63,301 nucleotides of DNA from Saccoglossus kowalevskii (GCF_000003605.2 NW_003140811.1:1418777-1482077); one strand, 5' to 3'; positions 38,294 through 51,618 are shown, counted from the first letter of the stretch. The notes: a model not told the origin generated them from the sequence alone. Numbers and translations are program-made.

Positions 38294-39034
38294 AAGTCCT
38301 GAGGATATGCGATCTGGAGAGCAGGATATGAGACCTCTAGCACAAGAAGTACATTTATTCAGCCAGCATATACATGTCCTATCTTTGAAGTGTAACCACT
38401 ATAAGCACGGCATGGAATGTAAAAATATCCACAACATGTGAACTTCATCAGGAAATGGCCCTCCGGGACATTCCCAGTCTTGGATTTTTATCACGTATCA
38501 ATCATCCTTAAACCGAGAAATGTAAACATCTTTTATAAAGTTGTGAAGCAGTATATGTGGATGTTTATTATCAGTGCTGAGTCCCATTTGTTAACATGCA
38601 GCTCACACACTAGTAGTAGACATTCTCGGTCAATGTTAATGAAAATATACCAAGATTGTAGAAATACACAGACTGTATGTATCTGTGCAAAGAGCCTATA
38701 CATTGGTGAATAGTATACACTCTAATCACATCCTTCCACTCTCGCTTGGCAGAACTAAAAAAAAAAAAAAAACTGTTGTATAGCTGCATATTATAAGCTT
38801 TCCAGATCAAAGGTTGTATTCAATCAACATGTATGCTAAGTTCTGCTATTGAAGAATTAAACTCTGCTGGGAAAAATACTGTCACAAATGTATTAAGGAG
38901 TGGACTTTTTTTTCTTTTCTTTTTGGAGGGGGGAAGGGGTCTTGTGTACATGCAAAATAAAGTTGGTGGTAACACAGTTTTTTGTTCATTTAGTTTTTAT
39001 TATATCAATTCAATAACAGCTGAGCCGTATACAT

Positions 39035-39222
39035 TAAAATACTTTATTTTAGCTGGAATTCATTTTCGCTGAAAAGACTATTTTGGTGTTTTGTATTGAA
39101 TTCATTTTCACTGATTTGTGTCAAATTGAATGTAAAATATAAGAAAAAAAGTATATTCGCTGGATTTTATTTCATTGAATCATTCTTTCAGCGAAAATAG
39201 CGAAAATTTATTTCAAGTGAAA
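39035..39222. mobile_element. MITE family C copy 1
   Basis: AATACTTTATTTTAGCTGGA at left and, on the other strand, CACTTGAAATAAATTTTCGC then TATTTTCGCTGAAAG at right. Interior GTATATTCGCTGGATTTTAT is shared with the copies at 55604 and 57416. Noncoding. Confidence 0.65.
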
Positions 39223-40474
39223 CCACCATCGTCACCCTCCAATCCCCATTTTCAATTGAGCACTACTGGAAAACTTAACACTGACACAATCAATACATAT
39301 ATAAGATCCCAGACAATTTAACAAAAAAGACGCGTTCATTGGGAGCAGATGGGTGTCATTGCAAAACAGATTATTTAATATTTTCGAGATCAAAAACAAA
39401 GAAAATATGTTCCAACTCAGAAATGCGAGAAATCCCCCGCTGGTATTTTGATCATTCAGACCGATAATTGTACATAGCTCTTAATATCATAATCCTATAG
39501 GTACATCAGAACCATATGCAAAGAACCATATCTAAACTAGAAACACATTTACAAGCGGCAAATTTCAGAGCCAGAAAAATGCAAAATCTATCAAGCGAAA
39601 AACAAATAAACATTTGCATTAACTGTTGTCACTCTAATTGGCCAACAAGAACAACTTTCCCCTCCCCAAGGGATGGAGTTCCCCCTCCCCTCTCCCTCTG
39701 CATAACTTTAAATGATAACAACTTTTCTACCAGATGGCAGTAATCATCCCAGTGCAAAACATGTTATTAAAACTTTAACGACAGAACATTAAAAGTTTCA
39801 AGTGTACATGTAAATAATCCAAAAGATGAATCCTGATAAGATCAGCGGGAATCCCTATCCTTGACTAGACTTTGGAAAACATGAAGCCAGGAGAAGTTAA
39901 TTATACTCTGTAGTATATATTCTCAGCAGAGAAATTTCGGTCATTTTAAAATGAATCAAATTGGAACCAAATATATAATTACATTTGAAATTAATTTTAA
40001 ATATTTCTACTGAGCAATCAAGCCATTACAATTTTTTTTCTAATGTTTTTATGGAATTTATGACAAATGGTTTATAGGCCAAGCAGAAAAATAAATTATA
40101 ATGAGTGTTTTCAGAACAAAATGTAATGGTTAGACTTAAGGAGCATGTGCTGAATGCTGAATTTTGAGCTTCTGAGTATGTTACTGAGCACAAGTACAGA
40201 GAATTATGGGATATATATTTCCATTGAATATAATGGTAGAAATATTATCTCACTGAAAACTCACTAAAGTAAACATAAATTTGGTTTTAACAAAATTTTT
40301 AGGATTCATAACAATAAAAATTATACATTATGCAAGTTTTTTTAAGGCCAACAGGAACCAATGCAAAAACGATTCAGATTCAGTATCAAAAAAAATATGA
40401 ACTACCAGTAATAACAATGAGAATATGAAAAACATGACATTGTATTCAACTGACTTATTATCTAGTAACCTGAG

Positions 40475-40780
40475 AAAACTATGATTTTTAAGAGGTGGGT
40501 ACTTAGTTGAGCATAAAAACCCTATTAAACAATTATCAAAATGAACATTTTTGCTCACAATTTACATGTAACCATGTCTGTGATAATATTACGTCTCGTA
40601 GCAGAAAATTAAACATTGTTTTTTTCTTTAAAAAGTTATGTTGTCATTGATTGCAACAAAAGTTTTACAAAGAACAAACAAGTATTCACATTATTTATCA
40701 TCTGAATTTCTTATTATTATTAATTATTAAAGAGCAAGTGAAAATACAGTCAAAGTAATTAATTTACTGAAAGCAGTCAT
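40475..40780 (+). repeat. degenerate relative of the 11281-12130 element
   Basis: Shares in order TGAGAAAACTATGATTTTTA, GAGGTGGGTACTTAGTTGAGCA, ATTACGTCTCGTAG and GTTGTCATTGATTGCAACAA, then a run through to CAGTCAAAGTAA. These correspond to blocks between about 11314 and 11570. Many substitutions, no intact ends. An old truncated copy. Confidence 0.5.
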
Positions 40781-41384
40781 TCACAAACACTCAATGCAAA
40801 GCAATTTCCATCGTAATATTTTGCTGCATGACCTGCAACAACATCCAAAATTAAATTCTCTCATTAACCAATCATTTTTTTTTTAAATTGGCAATTATTA
40901 ATTTTTAAAAGTTAAACAAAGTGTGAAAGAAGTATTTATACATTCTCGGTTGTCATTTGCAAAACAGACACTGTAATTTAATTATTAGGAAAAGTAAAAC
41001 AATGTCATGTGACCAGATTTCATGACTAGACAGTATTGTACAATTGGGGGCATTACGGAAGTGATTGACATTTGTCAAAAATACAAATCTTACAAAAATA
41101 AGTGCTGGGAATTTGATATAGGAGCTAAGGTGATTGAATACTGTATTATCTGGAAATCAGATAGAGAAATTGTAGAAATATTGATTGTAATAATTCACTT
41201 GCGGGGCAACAGAGGAACACCACCACCATCATTTATATCTGAGAAAAGTATCAGCAAAAAAAAAAAAGACAAATTATGGAGTACGAGTATTTTGCATTTT
41301 TTTCAGACATATTGGACACCAAACAGACACAGAAGCTTTCATTATATCATATTTCATTGGACAGGCATGCGTGACTATCAGAGT

Positions 41385-41670
41385 TCTAACCTTTTGAACG
41401 CTGTAACTTTCCCGCCAAAATGTTGTTGCAACATTATGCACATTTCCATGTATTATTCTAGAATTTCTTTGATAATTTTTAACAAAATAAAAAATAATTC
41501 TTCTTTCCCTGAAGTCTTCAACACTTTTTGGCAAAAAAATGGAAATTTTTTTGAAAAGTGTTATGATACAAAATGAAATGGTGATCAATAATGATATGCA
41601 TTAATTTTGAGTTCAGTTGGCAAAATATTTCTTAAAATTAAAGTACCTTCAATTTCTGTATCAATTTTTA
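41385..41670 (+). repeat. family E copy
   Basis: CTTTTGAACGCTGTAACTTT then CCCGCCAAAATGTTG (about 41411-41425), TTTCCATGTATTATTCTAGA and GAGTTCAGTTGGCAAAATAT follow the order seen at 15030-15250. The 184-codon frame at 41022-41576 overlaps this repeat and a poly-A run and is not credible. Confidence 0.6.
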
Positions 41671-43129
41671 AAAGCACGGATTTGGTCAGATCACTGCCAA
41701 TCGAGACAGATAACTGACACAGGTGCTAGCTATCTCTCCATACATACAGAACGTCTCAATTACTCCAAACCACATTTTCCACTGGCAATGGGATGAGATT
41801 TCATAAACAGTAGCACGTGCGAGTGTTTTGGTAAAAGCCTGACCAGAATACCAGTGCAAGGTTTTTTCACACAGGGCTAATGTTTCAATGTCTTCCCCAC
41901 TGGCATGCTTATACCGGTTAGTTTGTTGTGAAAACTTCATTACACAGGATTTGGTGTTTTCTTCCCTGCGTGCTCAGATCCGTTTTGCCGTGTAATTGGA
42001 ATGTAAGCTTAGTCACAGTCCTGGTTCGTAAGTCGGTTACAGGGAAGAGTTTTGGTACAAATTGATTATCCACTCATGTGTACTACAACTCAAGACTATG
42101 TGGCTGGCAAAGTAAGACAGACATACAAAACATCAAGTTAATTTATGTGAAAATGTAGTACATAAATATTTACATAAATAAACTGAAACATAATTAATAG
42201 CAAGCTTACTAAATGAACATTGAATTGGTATAAAAAACATGTTTTGGCCTTCCCAGCCACTAATTTGAGATAGGGGTAGAAGGGAAGAACTGCTACTTGT
42301 ATTATTAATAAATTGATCATTTGATCGCAAAAATTAATTGTCATCTTTTTTTATTCTGAAATAGGAAATTATTTTTTTCCCAAATTAACTAAGGAATTAC
42401 AGGGGGGGGAAAATAGAAATTTTTTTTGTGGTGGGAAAAAATATGGTAGGCATTCAAAGCAAAGGATGGCTTATAGAAGAAGCTAAAGGGTCTAGCAAAT
42501 TCTGATGACTCGATTAATTTTAAGTTTTCAGGTCAGAAAAATACCACTTTATGAACTATCAAGCAATATCGATTCAGTCTAATTTGCACGTTAGCGACTC
42601 GTTCAAAGTAAAAAGTATGCTTAAGTTACAAGGTGGCACGTTCCTCAATTACTATCATTTAATCAGATGTCTGAAATATGAAATTAAACTTGACGTCAAA
42701 TTTTCTTTTGTCACGAACCAGTAATTGAATATTTAATTAAAAACATTTATGAATTTATACATTCACTTTCACACACGTGTACGGTCTCTTTAAACAGTGA
42801 GGTTACTATTACCATTATCCTGCAGTTCTCGTGTACTCCACGATATTCACATATATGGATGAATGAAATTTAAATATCAGAATCACAGTAAAAAAAAATT
42901 GTTAATATATGAAGAGTACAACTCCTTAATCCGTTTCATATGGGACTTATACGTGTGCACAACTTGTGTAAAATACATTGTTTTTGTTACATGAAATTAG
43001 AACATGCACGTCTTGACGACCACCTCCATTTCAAGGCACATAACATTTTTAAGTTCTGCAGAAATTAAGAATTAATTTTTATATCCCCATTAAATTTTTG
43101 AAAGTTCTCTTTGTGTTCGTCAAATTAAA

Positions 43130-43860
43130 GTGGAGGGGTTGTCCCGAGCGTGTCCTTGAAACTTGAGTTCCAAGTGGCGTATACAACAGATTGTTTATTT
43201 ACATCAAAAGACGTGTTCCGTGTAGTAGTAATATGGCCAAAAATAAAAACAGCCTTTATTCGGCCATCTTTGATCTGATTATGAAACACACTGATGTGTA
43301 TGATGTATGTGCCAAATACGAATAAAAATGGCACATAAATTGTGGAAATATAGTAGTACGACCAAAAAGTCAGATGGCTGTCAATCGGCCATCCTTGACC
43401 AGATTTTGAAACAAATTGTCATGAACATGCATCCTAACATGTATAAAGTACATGTATGTGCCAAATTTGAATGAAAACTGACAGAGCACGTCCAAGATAC
43501 CCCCCCAAAAAAAAAAAAAAGATGCCTGCCCGTCGACCATCTTTGATCCAATTGCAAAATAAATCGTCATGGACATGTATATTCTATGTACCAAGTTTGA
43601 ATGAAAACTGACAAAACATGACCAAAATACAACATTTTCAAAAAACAAGATAGCTGCCAGTCGGCCATTTTGAATCGAATCGCTGAACCACTGCATGTGC
43701 ATATGTCCCACATAAAGTACTTGGCACATGCAAAGAATGAACGGAATCGGTCCAAGGGATTCTGAGATACGACTCCGAACGGACGCATGGACGCACATAC
43801 GCACGGACAGAGACCGAATTATAAGTCCCCGTTTTCAGACTTTGTCCGAACATGGACTAA
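43130..43860 (+). repeat. family G tandem repeat, about four units of 110-150 bp
   Basis: CGGCCATCTTTGATCTGATT (43261), CGGCCATCCTTGACCAGATT (43389), CGACCATCTTTGATCCAATT (43536) and CGGCCATTTTGAATCGAAT (43662) start successive units. Each leads through a CATGTGTATGT-type block to GTGCCAAATTTGAATGAAAA-like and a CCAAG/GAGATAC end. A GGACGCATGGACGCACATAC-type tail closes the array. Units also occur at 48020-48400. Confidence 0.7.
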
Positions 43861-43999
43861 AAAGACAAGTCAAGAACACAGACTGCACTACAAGAAAATA
43901 TATAAATCATAATTTGTTCTTGTTTGTCATGAATTTTAAATAAAACAAGACTTTTTATAATAGACAGGGTTGAACTTCTGTTTCACTAGTACACGTAAA

Positions 44000-44110
44000 C
44001 TTTTTGAATGCTCGACCTTTTCCCGCCAAAATTTTGGTCCAAGATTTTGCACAATTTCATGTATTTTTCTATAAATTTGGAAAATAGAAACTTTCAAAAA
44101 TTATAAAATA
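44000..44110 (+). repeat. family E copy
   Basis: TTTTTGAATGCTCGACCTTT then TCCCGCCAAAATTTTGGTCC, TTTTGCACAATTTCATGTAT and TTTTTCTATAAATTTGG parallel the copy at 41385. It ends in an (AATAAA)n-like run (44105-44130). Confidence 0.6.
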
Positions 44111-45144
44111 AAATAAAAATAAAAATAAAAATTCCATTACGTGTAAAGTGATGATAGTTGACCATAATTCAAAGAGCAAAGCAAAATGTATTATTATATT
44201 TAAAAATCATAACAGAATGAGAAAAATAATACACCAATCAACACTACCGAGCTACATCTTGTGAATGGTTAATGCTTGAATACACATCTCAAGGGGTCTC
44301 TAATTATTTCAAAACCGATCTGGAGATAATGTTCATTTCCATCTGGAATCGTTGCTCTCACCAAACCTCATTCCAGCATGAACACCCGCATGAGATCAGG
44401 GATTCAGTCCACATGCAACAATTCACATTCTCGGCACAGACATAGAGCCGTAAAAATAAACAATTATACTTAATTGGGAGATACAGAGTCAAGTTTTCAG
44501 ATGCAAAAATCAATGTCTACTAGTCTCTCAATTTACCGAGCTGTCCATCATCACCGCAGGATCACCAGCCAGCAAATACCAGAGAGGAGGAAGGACACGG
44601 CCAACTGTGCTGAATAGTTGCTTGAACAATGTAGATACACTGAAAGTCAGGAAGGTATACACAAACAACACAGTTTTTAACAGTATAGCCACTGTGAAGT
44701 TTTCAATCAGACTGTTATTGTTGGCCATGAACATCAGTTATAAACAGCTAATACCAACAAACAATGAATAAAAAGTATTCCAGGGCCAACCACAACATGT
44801 ATACAAAAAACCAGCCACTAGATGGTATTAACAGACACTTGTACTATTAGCCTAGAACTAGAGCGGCAAATAATGGTACCATTTGCATATACTCCCAAGT
44901 AAAACAAGCAAATAAACTACCTAGGGCCTTTGCAAGGCTATAACCCACCAACCAATAATACCAAACATTGATGATGATAAACAGGAAATATAACACCCAA
45001 AACCCATTACCTACTATAACAACCAACACCAGATTATCAACGATTACTTCAGTATAACGTGGTGAACACCAACCATCAAGAATAATAGTTTGCTTTATTT
45101 TTTCAAAAATGCAAATCAAGACCTATTAAGACAATGTCAAAAAC

Positions 45145-45290
45145 AATAATATGAGGTTATTACGAGGATACCTTAAAGTATGCACTAAGACCGTACAGCG
45201 GCAGTATCGACCGACGCACAGCAGAAGTCGATGCAACAGCGTACTGTCTGAGTGCATGCTTTGAGGTATCTTCGTAATAACCTTATTATT
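45145..45290. repeat. 146-bp foldback (long inverted repeat)
   Basis: The left arm begins AATAATATGAGGTTATTACG, the right arm on the other strand AATAATAAGGTTATTACGAA. Both continue through GATACCT-AAAG-ATGCACT, AGAC-GTAC and TATCGAC or CATCGAC. Arms of about 65 bp with few mismatches enclose a loop of about 16 nt (45212-45227). RNA from either strand could form a long hairpin. It adjoins the F-family sequence at 45291-45560. Confidence 0.75.
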
Positions 45291-45560
45291 ATACATCTTT
45301 TCCTTTCAAGGATACATCATGGGAATGCCGAAATCCAAAAAAGTTTAGAACGGAATCAGCGAATTTCTTGTGTGGAGTCCGGTCAAACCCTGGTGGCAGC
45401 CATGTTTGTTTTTATTATTAGAAGACGCTTATGCGCGTAATCATTCAATATTTGGAATTCACATTTCCTTATATATGGTAAGATGAAAATACCTCGCAAA
45501 ATTATGGCACGCTATAACTTATGGTGTTACGATGACAGATGTATAATATTAAATAATATA
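45291..45560 (-). repeat. family F copy 2
   Basis: The reverse complement matches 37308-37590 block by block (GGATTTCGGCATTCCCATGA, TTCGCTGATTCCGTTCTAAA, CATGGCTGCCACCAGGGTTT). TTATTATACATC-type words occur at both ends in opposite orientation, which hints at short terminal inverted repeats. Confidence 0.6.
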
Positions 45561-45754
45561 ATTGTAATAATATCATGTGTGTTGTTCCAATCAAGTTTGA
45601 ATTAAATTGACATGCCTAAAAATCTGTTGATGACATTTTTCTAACTTTTTCATCTAAGTTTTATTTAGATGAAACAGGCTCAGGCATATTCAAGAACCAT
45701 TGATGAATGCATAGGTGGATGAACAGACAGCCAGCCACAATACAAAACACAAGT

Positions 45755-45855
45755 CCCTGTAAGGGAAAAGGAATAAAAATGCATGGAAATATGCAAAATA
45801 TAACTCCACTATTTTGGTGGGGAAAAATATTGCGTTCAATGGGCTCAATATGAAG
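45755..45855 (-). repeat. family E copy, inverted
   Basis: GCATGGAAATATGCAAAATA, ACTCCACTATTTTGGTGGGG and AAAAATATTGCGTTCAAT form the reverse complement of the family E block, with the CCCGCC changed to CCCACC. Confidence 0.5.
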
Positions 45856-46246
45856 TTGATAATTTGTGTTCAACCAGTTGTATCTGTATAGTAATTTAAC
45901 TGCTTCAAATATAAAAAAATCAGCATAAACAGATCTGCATTGTGACTGTTGATCATATGAAGCAGAACCCTGGGTGAATTTATTTGATCATTTTTGAGAA
46001 GCAGATAGTTTGATGAATTTAAAAAAAAAAAATTGTCAATATATCCAAAGACAGCAAAAACATTTAATTAATCTGACATTCAATTTGTTTTAATTTGAGT
46101 AAATATGGTTGCTCACCAATCTGAAACCAAAACAAAGAACATACAAAGTGATTCAAAATTGTTATCAAAACACCCAAAAAAACAAATGATTTTTATTAGT
46201 GGACTATGAGGGCAGCATCACTGCTTCATACAAAGTATTCAGATAC

Positions 46247-46262
46247 CCCCCCCCCCCCCCCC
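46247..46262. repeat. 16-base C homopolymer
   Basis: The longest C-run of the window, and G16 on the transcribed (VGLL4 sense) strand. Further C or G runs of 8-13 lie at 837, 5005, 8921, 24506, 46478 and 55215. Such runs are unstable and error-prone in assembly. Confidence 0.9.
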
Positions 46263-47235
46263 AATTGAAAGACTTTTACATTAATGTATTACAATTAATT
46301 AGTCGAAAAATGTTGGCATTACTATGGTTACCATCTAGATATGGAAGCAATTTCTAGAAAATTAAGGAATGGACCAATCAAAGAAAAGGGGGGTCAGAAT
46401 TACAAAACAAAACTTAGCATAAGACTGCACCAAACTTCGGGGAGTGTTTTAAAAAAAAATTGATGAATCAAATCTACCCCCCCCACCACCACCAAAAACA
46501 ATGGAGACCACCTAGAATGTGTCACTCTTGGAAAATTTTAAAAATGCCTTCAAATATGTCTGTTTCAGCCTTATCTTTTCCTGTCAGCAGCCAACAAATT
46601 ATCTCATCAGACAAGAATGCGCAGTCACCAAATAATCTAAAAGAACTACAAGGACAAACTGCCTTTGCCTTAATCAGAGATCACCCAACTTCCTGTCTCA
46701 CAAGACACACAGACAACAAAAGCCAATAACAGTCTTGTAACCTTTTCATATCAAGCCCTGATAAACTCCCCTAGATTGAGATTATAGTGAAAACAATGTT
46801 TATTTTATTTTTGTACAAGGATACACACAGGAGTATATTTACAAAATATGCAACTTGTAACTTAATAATTTCTTGGTGATATTTACCACCTGTTTGCAAA
46901 ATAACCTTCTTTTTTATCTTTATTGACATTTCGAATCAGTCAAATTCAGTACAGGCAGCTATCTTGATCCGAAACTATGACAATAATTCTACACAGAGTT
47001 TAAAATTGAATGCATCTACAGCAGTCGTCATGACAAACAACATACCATGAGGTTTTGGCCTTATGGCCCTCGTGTTAGAAATACTGCACTCTTGAGACAT
47101 TCCAGTATCTTTACTGGGGTCTTGAGACTATTACGTGAAATATTTGATAGTGTAAATATATGCACTAATGGCGGGGAGTATAGGATTCACCCAGATTCAG
47201 TAAATAATAGAACGAAGGTGAATCGTCATCAATCC

Positions 47236-47303
47236 ACGTGCATTGCTAGCACGTGCAATGTAAACCAAGAATATGCTAGCACGTGCAATGTAAACCAAGA
47301 ATA
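47236..47303. repeat. 30-bp tandem duplication with three CACGTG E-boxes
   Basis: GCTAGCACGTGCAATGTAAA then CCAAGAATAT is present twice (from 47246 and 47276). A third CACGTG lies just before in the inverted context CACGTGCATTGCTAGCACGT. Within 50 bp there are three palindromic E-boxes of the Myc/Max, USF or bHLH type. Confidence 0.8.
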
Positions 47304-48019
47304 GAAGTTAGAAGCAGAAAGATCACCAACACTCAGACTTAACTTAACCAAAGTATTCTGCAAAATCAGTCTATTTTCATTCAACGATCATTCTTCCTAA
47401 ATTTCACAGCAGTACAAGAACAAATTACACTGTACAAACATTGATTTGACAATGTTGGAGTTCTCAAAAAAGCATACAAATTAAATTTAAAAAAAAAAAC
47501 TTGCCTGTAAATCCTGTAATATGAATTAAACCAAAAAAACAATCTTAAATGTTTACAACAAAAAAAAAAGCAAATTATTGCATACTAATTAAGCAGGCCT
47601 TGATTACTAAAATTAATGGAGGATCTCCAACTATTTCATCATAAGTTGTCTCACTCAGCCTGCTAAATTGGTTTTAATTTTCAACATAGGAAAAAATGTC
47701 TGGCATTTTCAGTGGGGCAAATTGTTGAACTATTATAATTAATATTATCAATAACTTTTGCCAACTATTAAAAGATGCAATCCAGATGAATAGATTGAAT
47801 AATTTCTAAAACAGGATTGAATTTTCTTCCAGCTTACTTTATGCATTCATATTTTTATACCTACTCTTGTCTCTCCTAGTTGTTTATGTAATGAAAAGTA
47901 CATTAAATATATATGCATCACATTTTGCCAAAAAAAACTATATTCCCTTACATACAATTAAGTTTGCTGAATTTTGAATTAAACAAGTTGAATTAAACAT
48001 GACATCTTGCAATAAAAAA

Positions 48020-48400
48020 CCAAACTAGTCAGCCATTTTGAATTGGAACATGACACGGTGTGCAGTGTATGCGTAAAGTTTGGTTTGATTCGGCTTTAGT
48101 TTATAACAGACTCCATTCGGCAATCTTGAATTGCATAAACATGTATGTGTGATATAATGTATCTGTGAAGTTTGAACGTGATTGGTCAAAAATGTCAGAG
48201 ATGTCGCTGGAACAAACAAAATGGCCACCAGTTAACCACAGAAATAGAAGAAAGTTTTAACACTAAAATGGATGCCATACCATACAGACATTTTGATTCG
48301 AATCATGAAACAATTACATATGCAAATGTATCCCAAGATGTATGATGATATGTGTGTGAAGTTTGTACCTAATTATTCCAAGTGTATCCGAGATACAGGT
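48020..48400 (+). repeat. family G, about three units
   Basis: CAGCCATTTTGAATTGGAAC, TTCGGCAATCTTGAATTGCA and ATACAGACATTTTGATTCGA begin units ending in GAAGTTTGAACGTGATTGG-like and GTATCCGAGATACAGGT. AAAATGGCCACCAGTTAACC precedes the last. A further fragment (ACATGGCCACCAGTCAGCCA) lies at 31391-31430. Confidence 0.6.
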
Positions 48401-49044
48401 ACTGTATTTTGTGTATTAGAAGTGCATCTTGATTTTAATTTTTGACACACTCAAGACAAAAAGTGAAGCGGTGATTACATATGATAGTGACCAGTATGAT
48501 CACTTAAACACACATTTACCATGGCAAGAACCAGATTCAGTTCAACTATTCACAAAAATAACTTGTTCTGCTGCTTTTCATATTGTCATCAATTGTCTTC
48601 TGATACAGTTGTAGCGATGTTATCATAACAATAGTTGGTACCGTGTAATAAATCAACCCGAATTCACAAAACTAAATAAATACAGCTAGTTTCAAATTCC
48701 TACAAAAGACCCAGGTTTTCACTGAGAAAAAGAAAGAATTGCTTAATAAAGGGCAATCTCTTACTTGCAAACAAGAGTGCAAGTGCGATTGTTTTCAAAT
48801 TTCAAAATGGTTACAGGTACCCAACACGAACAGATTCATTTCATTGTTGTACATTGTATATTTTGGAGTACGGAGCTTGTTTATTCAAAGCATGCAAGGT
48901 ACAGACTGACATAAACCACTCAATTGTAATTATTGGACTCTATTCTATCTCCCATTTAGTACAAACTGTAATATTTGTAGTTTTTCCAATGCCTTTTTAT
49001 TTACATTGACTACAGCACTGGGATAGACGCATTTACTTTAGCAC

Positions 49045-49269
49045 AGTACATATTTTATAAAACACATCTTTTTACCTAGCACGTTATTTTAGCTAATTTA
49101 TCAAATCCGTAATTTTGCTAATTCAAGGTGTAGCTAATCTAAAAGAGAGTACCGGTATATTGTCACATTGAGATTGATGGCACTTTAGTAAAATTAAGAT
49201 TTTGTTAAAACTTACATGGAGTCAAATTCACCAAATTGGCATGTAGCTATTTAACAGTTTTTTACAGTT
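49045..49269. mobile_element. MITE family B copy 2
   Basis: Aligns with 22772-22985 through CTTTTTACCTAGCACGTTAT, TTAGCTAATTTATCAAATCC, TTTTGCTAATTCAAGGTGTA, then AAATTAAGATTTTGTTAA and GGCATGTAGCTATTTAAC before TTTTACAGT. Carries a short extra ACCGGTATA block. Same orientation as copy 1. Confidence 0.65.
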
Positions 49270-50082
49270 ATAAAGCTGCACTAGAAATCCTATATTCTAA
49301 TTAGGCAACCCACCAATGATTCTCAATCATTTTTTTTTTTTTTGACGTGCAAAATTGAGAGCGCCAATTATTATTTGGAAGGAGGGGGTTCCAACTGGTT
49401 TAAGGAGAGACAAAAATTACAATATCAAAAATTCCAACCCCCAAAATAACAAACTACCAGAACAATGAGTGGGTATACCATTATGTATCTCAAATTCATT
49501 TCCAGTACAGGCATTTTAATCAATCCCCGGAACTCATCAATATGTGAAATATAATTTTGAATTGTATTTAATTGTCTGCCTTGATACAACATGATGTCAC
49601 TAAAACAGTTTTGATTATCACTTTGATGTGAATAAACCGATGATTGACAGTCATTTTGCAGCGTGCCTTTTCGTCAACTTTTAGACTTACAATTAAAACT
49701 TGTTAAACGAGCAAACTAACATCGAAATAGTAATTTACAAATATTCATAACTGCATACAACAGAAAAATACAACACTACATGCATATAAATATTAAAAAA
49801 AAAAAAAAGCCTTAACCATCAAGTGGAATTTGCACACTGAAATCTGCTCACAAAACCCGCTGAACCAAAATGCAAACTCTAAACAAGTAATTTACATAAG
49901 CACATGCATGAGCAAGTATACACGATATAAACCCCACTTTCTCGCAAGCACCATGCTTGAGGGGATATATAATAATAATATAAACCACTGGAATGTATCC
50001 TGGATTTATTAGTACATGTAATACAAATATCAAAATAGCTATGTTTTCATTGCTGTATCATCATACAAGGGCCACACCACTT

Positions 50083-50247
50083 ATCCTTTTCACCACCAGA
50101 CTTCCTAGCCCAAATTTTGTTGAGTCAATTTTCAGTTTTTACTCAAAAATTTTGGTTATTTTTGTCCCAATCTTCTGCAAACTATAAATAAATGGGGCTA
50201 TTTTGCGAATTTGGGATGAAAAGAGGGAACAGGTAGTGAAAAGGCTA
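50083..50247. mobile_element. MITE family D copy 2 (inverted)
   Basis: Left end ATCCTTTTCACCACCAG, right end on the other strand TAGCCTTTTCACTACCTG. The interior (GAGTCAATTTTCAGTTTTTA, CCCAATCTTCTGCAAACTAT) is the reverse complement of the D core. Hence it is inverted relative to copy 1. Confidence 0.65.
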
Positions 50248-51618
50248 AACAATAGTTATCCATTAATAATGAAACTACCGTATCACATGTTGAATTTCTT
50301 AAAGATTTTTTTTATTTTTTAAAGTATTAAGTACTCTTAAGTGCGTTGTTTGTTGTGATAATAACAGAGTAGTTTCCAATATTATTTGAAGAGAATATAA
50401 TCTATTATTGTTTATATAAGTAAGTAAAACAAATTAATTGAGTCTGGGCATACCAGTGTAGACTACCAATTTGTGATTGACTGGACACATGCTACAATTT
50501 GTGTTTGTTTGTTTGTTCCTTCATGTGGATACACAATAGATAGTACAGTTTGATGTGAAATCATTATTGCAGAAATTGCATGTATTTACAATGAATGGTT
50601 GGAATGTAAGTATTATTATACATATGTAAAACATGGTATTTAAAACCGTAATGGCATGTTGTGTTGCAAAAAAAGATATATTAAATTCTATCATTAGTTG
50701 CCGTATGTAGGTTAATTTATCAGATCCATTGAGAAATTTGGAATATTTTGTGGAGATTACTAGGTACCAGTAATTTTTTTGTAACCCAGATTAATATCGT
50801 TGCCAGGGTTTTGACTCAAATTCATTGAATTCTGCACTTAGCATGACATGTTCTGCAAACAAACATATGGAAAAATACAACAGATTTTATTTGCTTCACC
50901 AAACTGAAAAAATATTCCCAAAATAAAGATTTACATGATTGGTCTAGAAAGAAATCTCTGATAGAGCACCACCCAATTACAATGTATAAAGTAATCTCGC
51001 TTACAAGAGGTTACCAAATATTATTACTGACAAATCACTGTCAAACCAGTGATCAGATGATGTACATACTTATACTTTTTTTTAATGGTCTGAATAAAAT
51101 ATTTTGTAAATGATGTAATCCAAAACTCCTACATGTACAGTAAATTTATTATGTACTCAAGATAAAACTCATCGAAGCTAATAAATTGGAAAATGATTCA
51201 ATTTTCAAGACACATTATTAAAAATAAATCACTAATATGTATCAAGCCAGAAAACATTAACACATTGAAAGTTAGGTGTTACAGCTCGCTTTGAAAGATA
51301 TACATTTAAACACCTGGTGTTACTGTTACATACCATTCATACTATTTCAGCAGATGATGTTTTGTTTTTTTTCTGAGTGGATAATTAATTTTTTCAGTGA
51401 TAAAATTGTAGTTAAATATTAAACATAAACAGAGGTTAGTAATTTAAAATTGCAGAATAATTCAAAGATGTCATTTTCTTTTTCTTTTATCAATAATAAA
51501 GAGAAACTTTAATTTAATTGGTAGCTTGTAAAATTTCCCGTTATTTTGTTGAACTGCTGGAGGAAACACAAAAATCAGAAGGTACAACTAATCTGCAATG
51601 TATATGCAACTAATACAA

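Noticed and set aside
41022..41576. 184-codon plus-strand frame
   Set aside because: Runs through a poly-A tract and a family E repeat; composition is that of translated AT-rich noncoding DNA.
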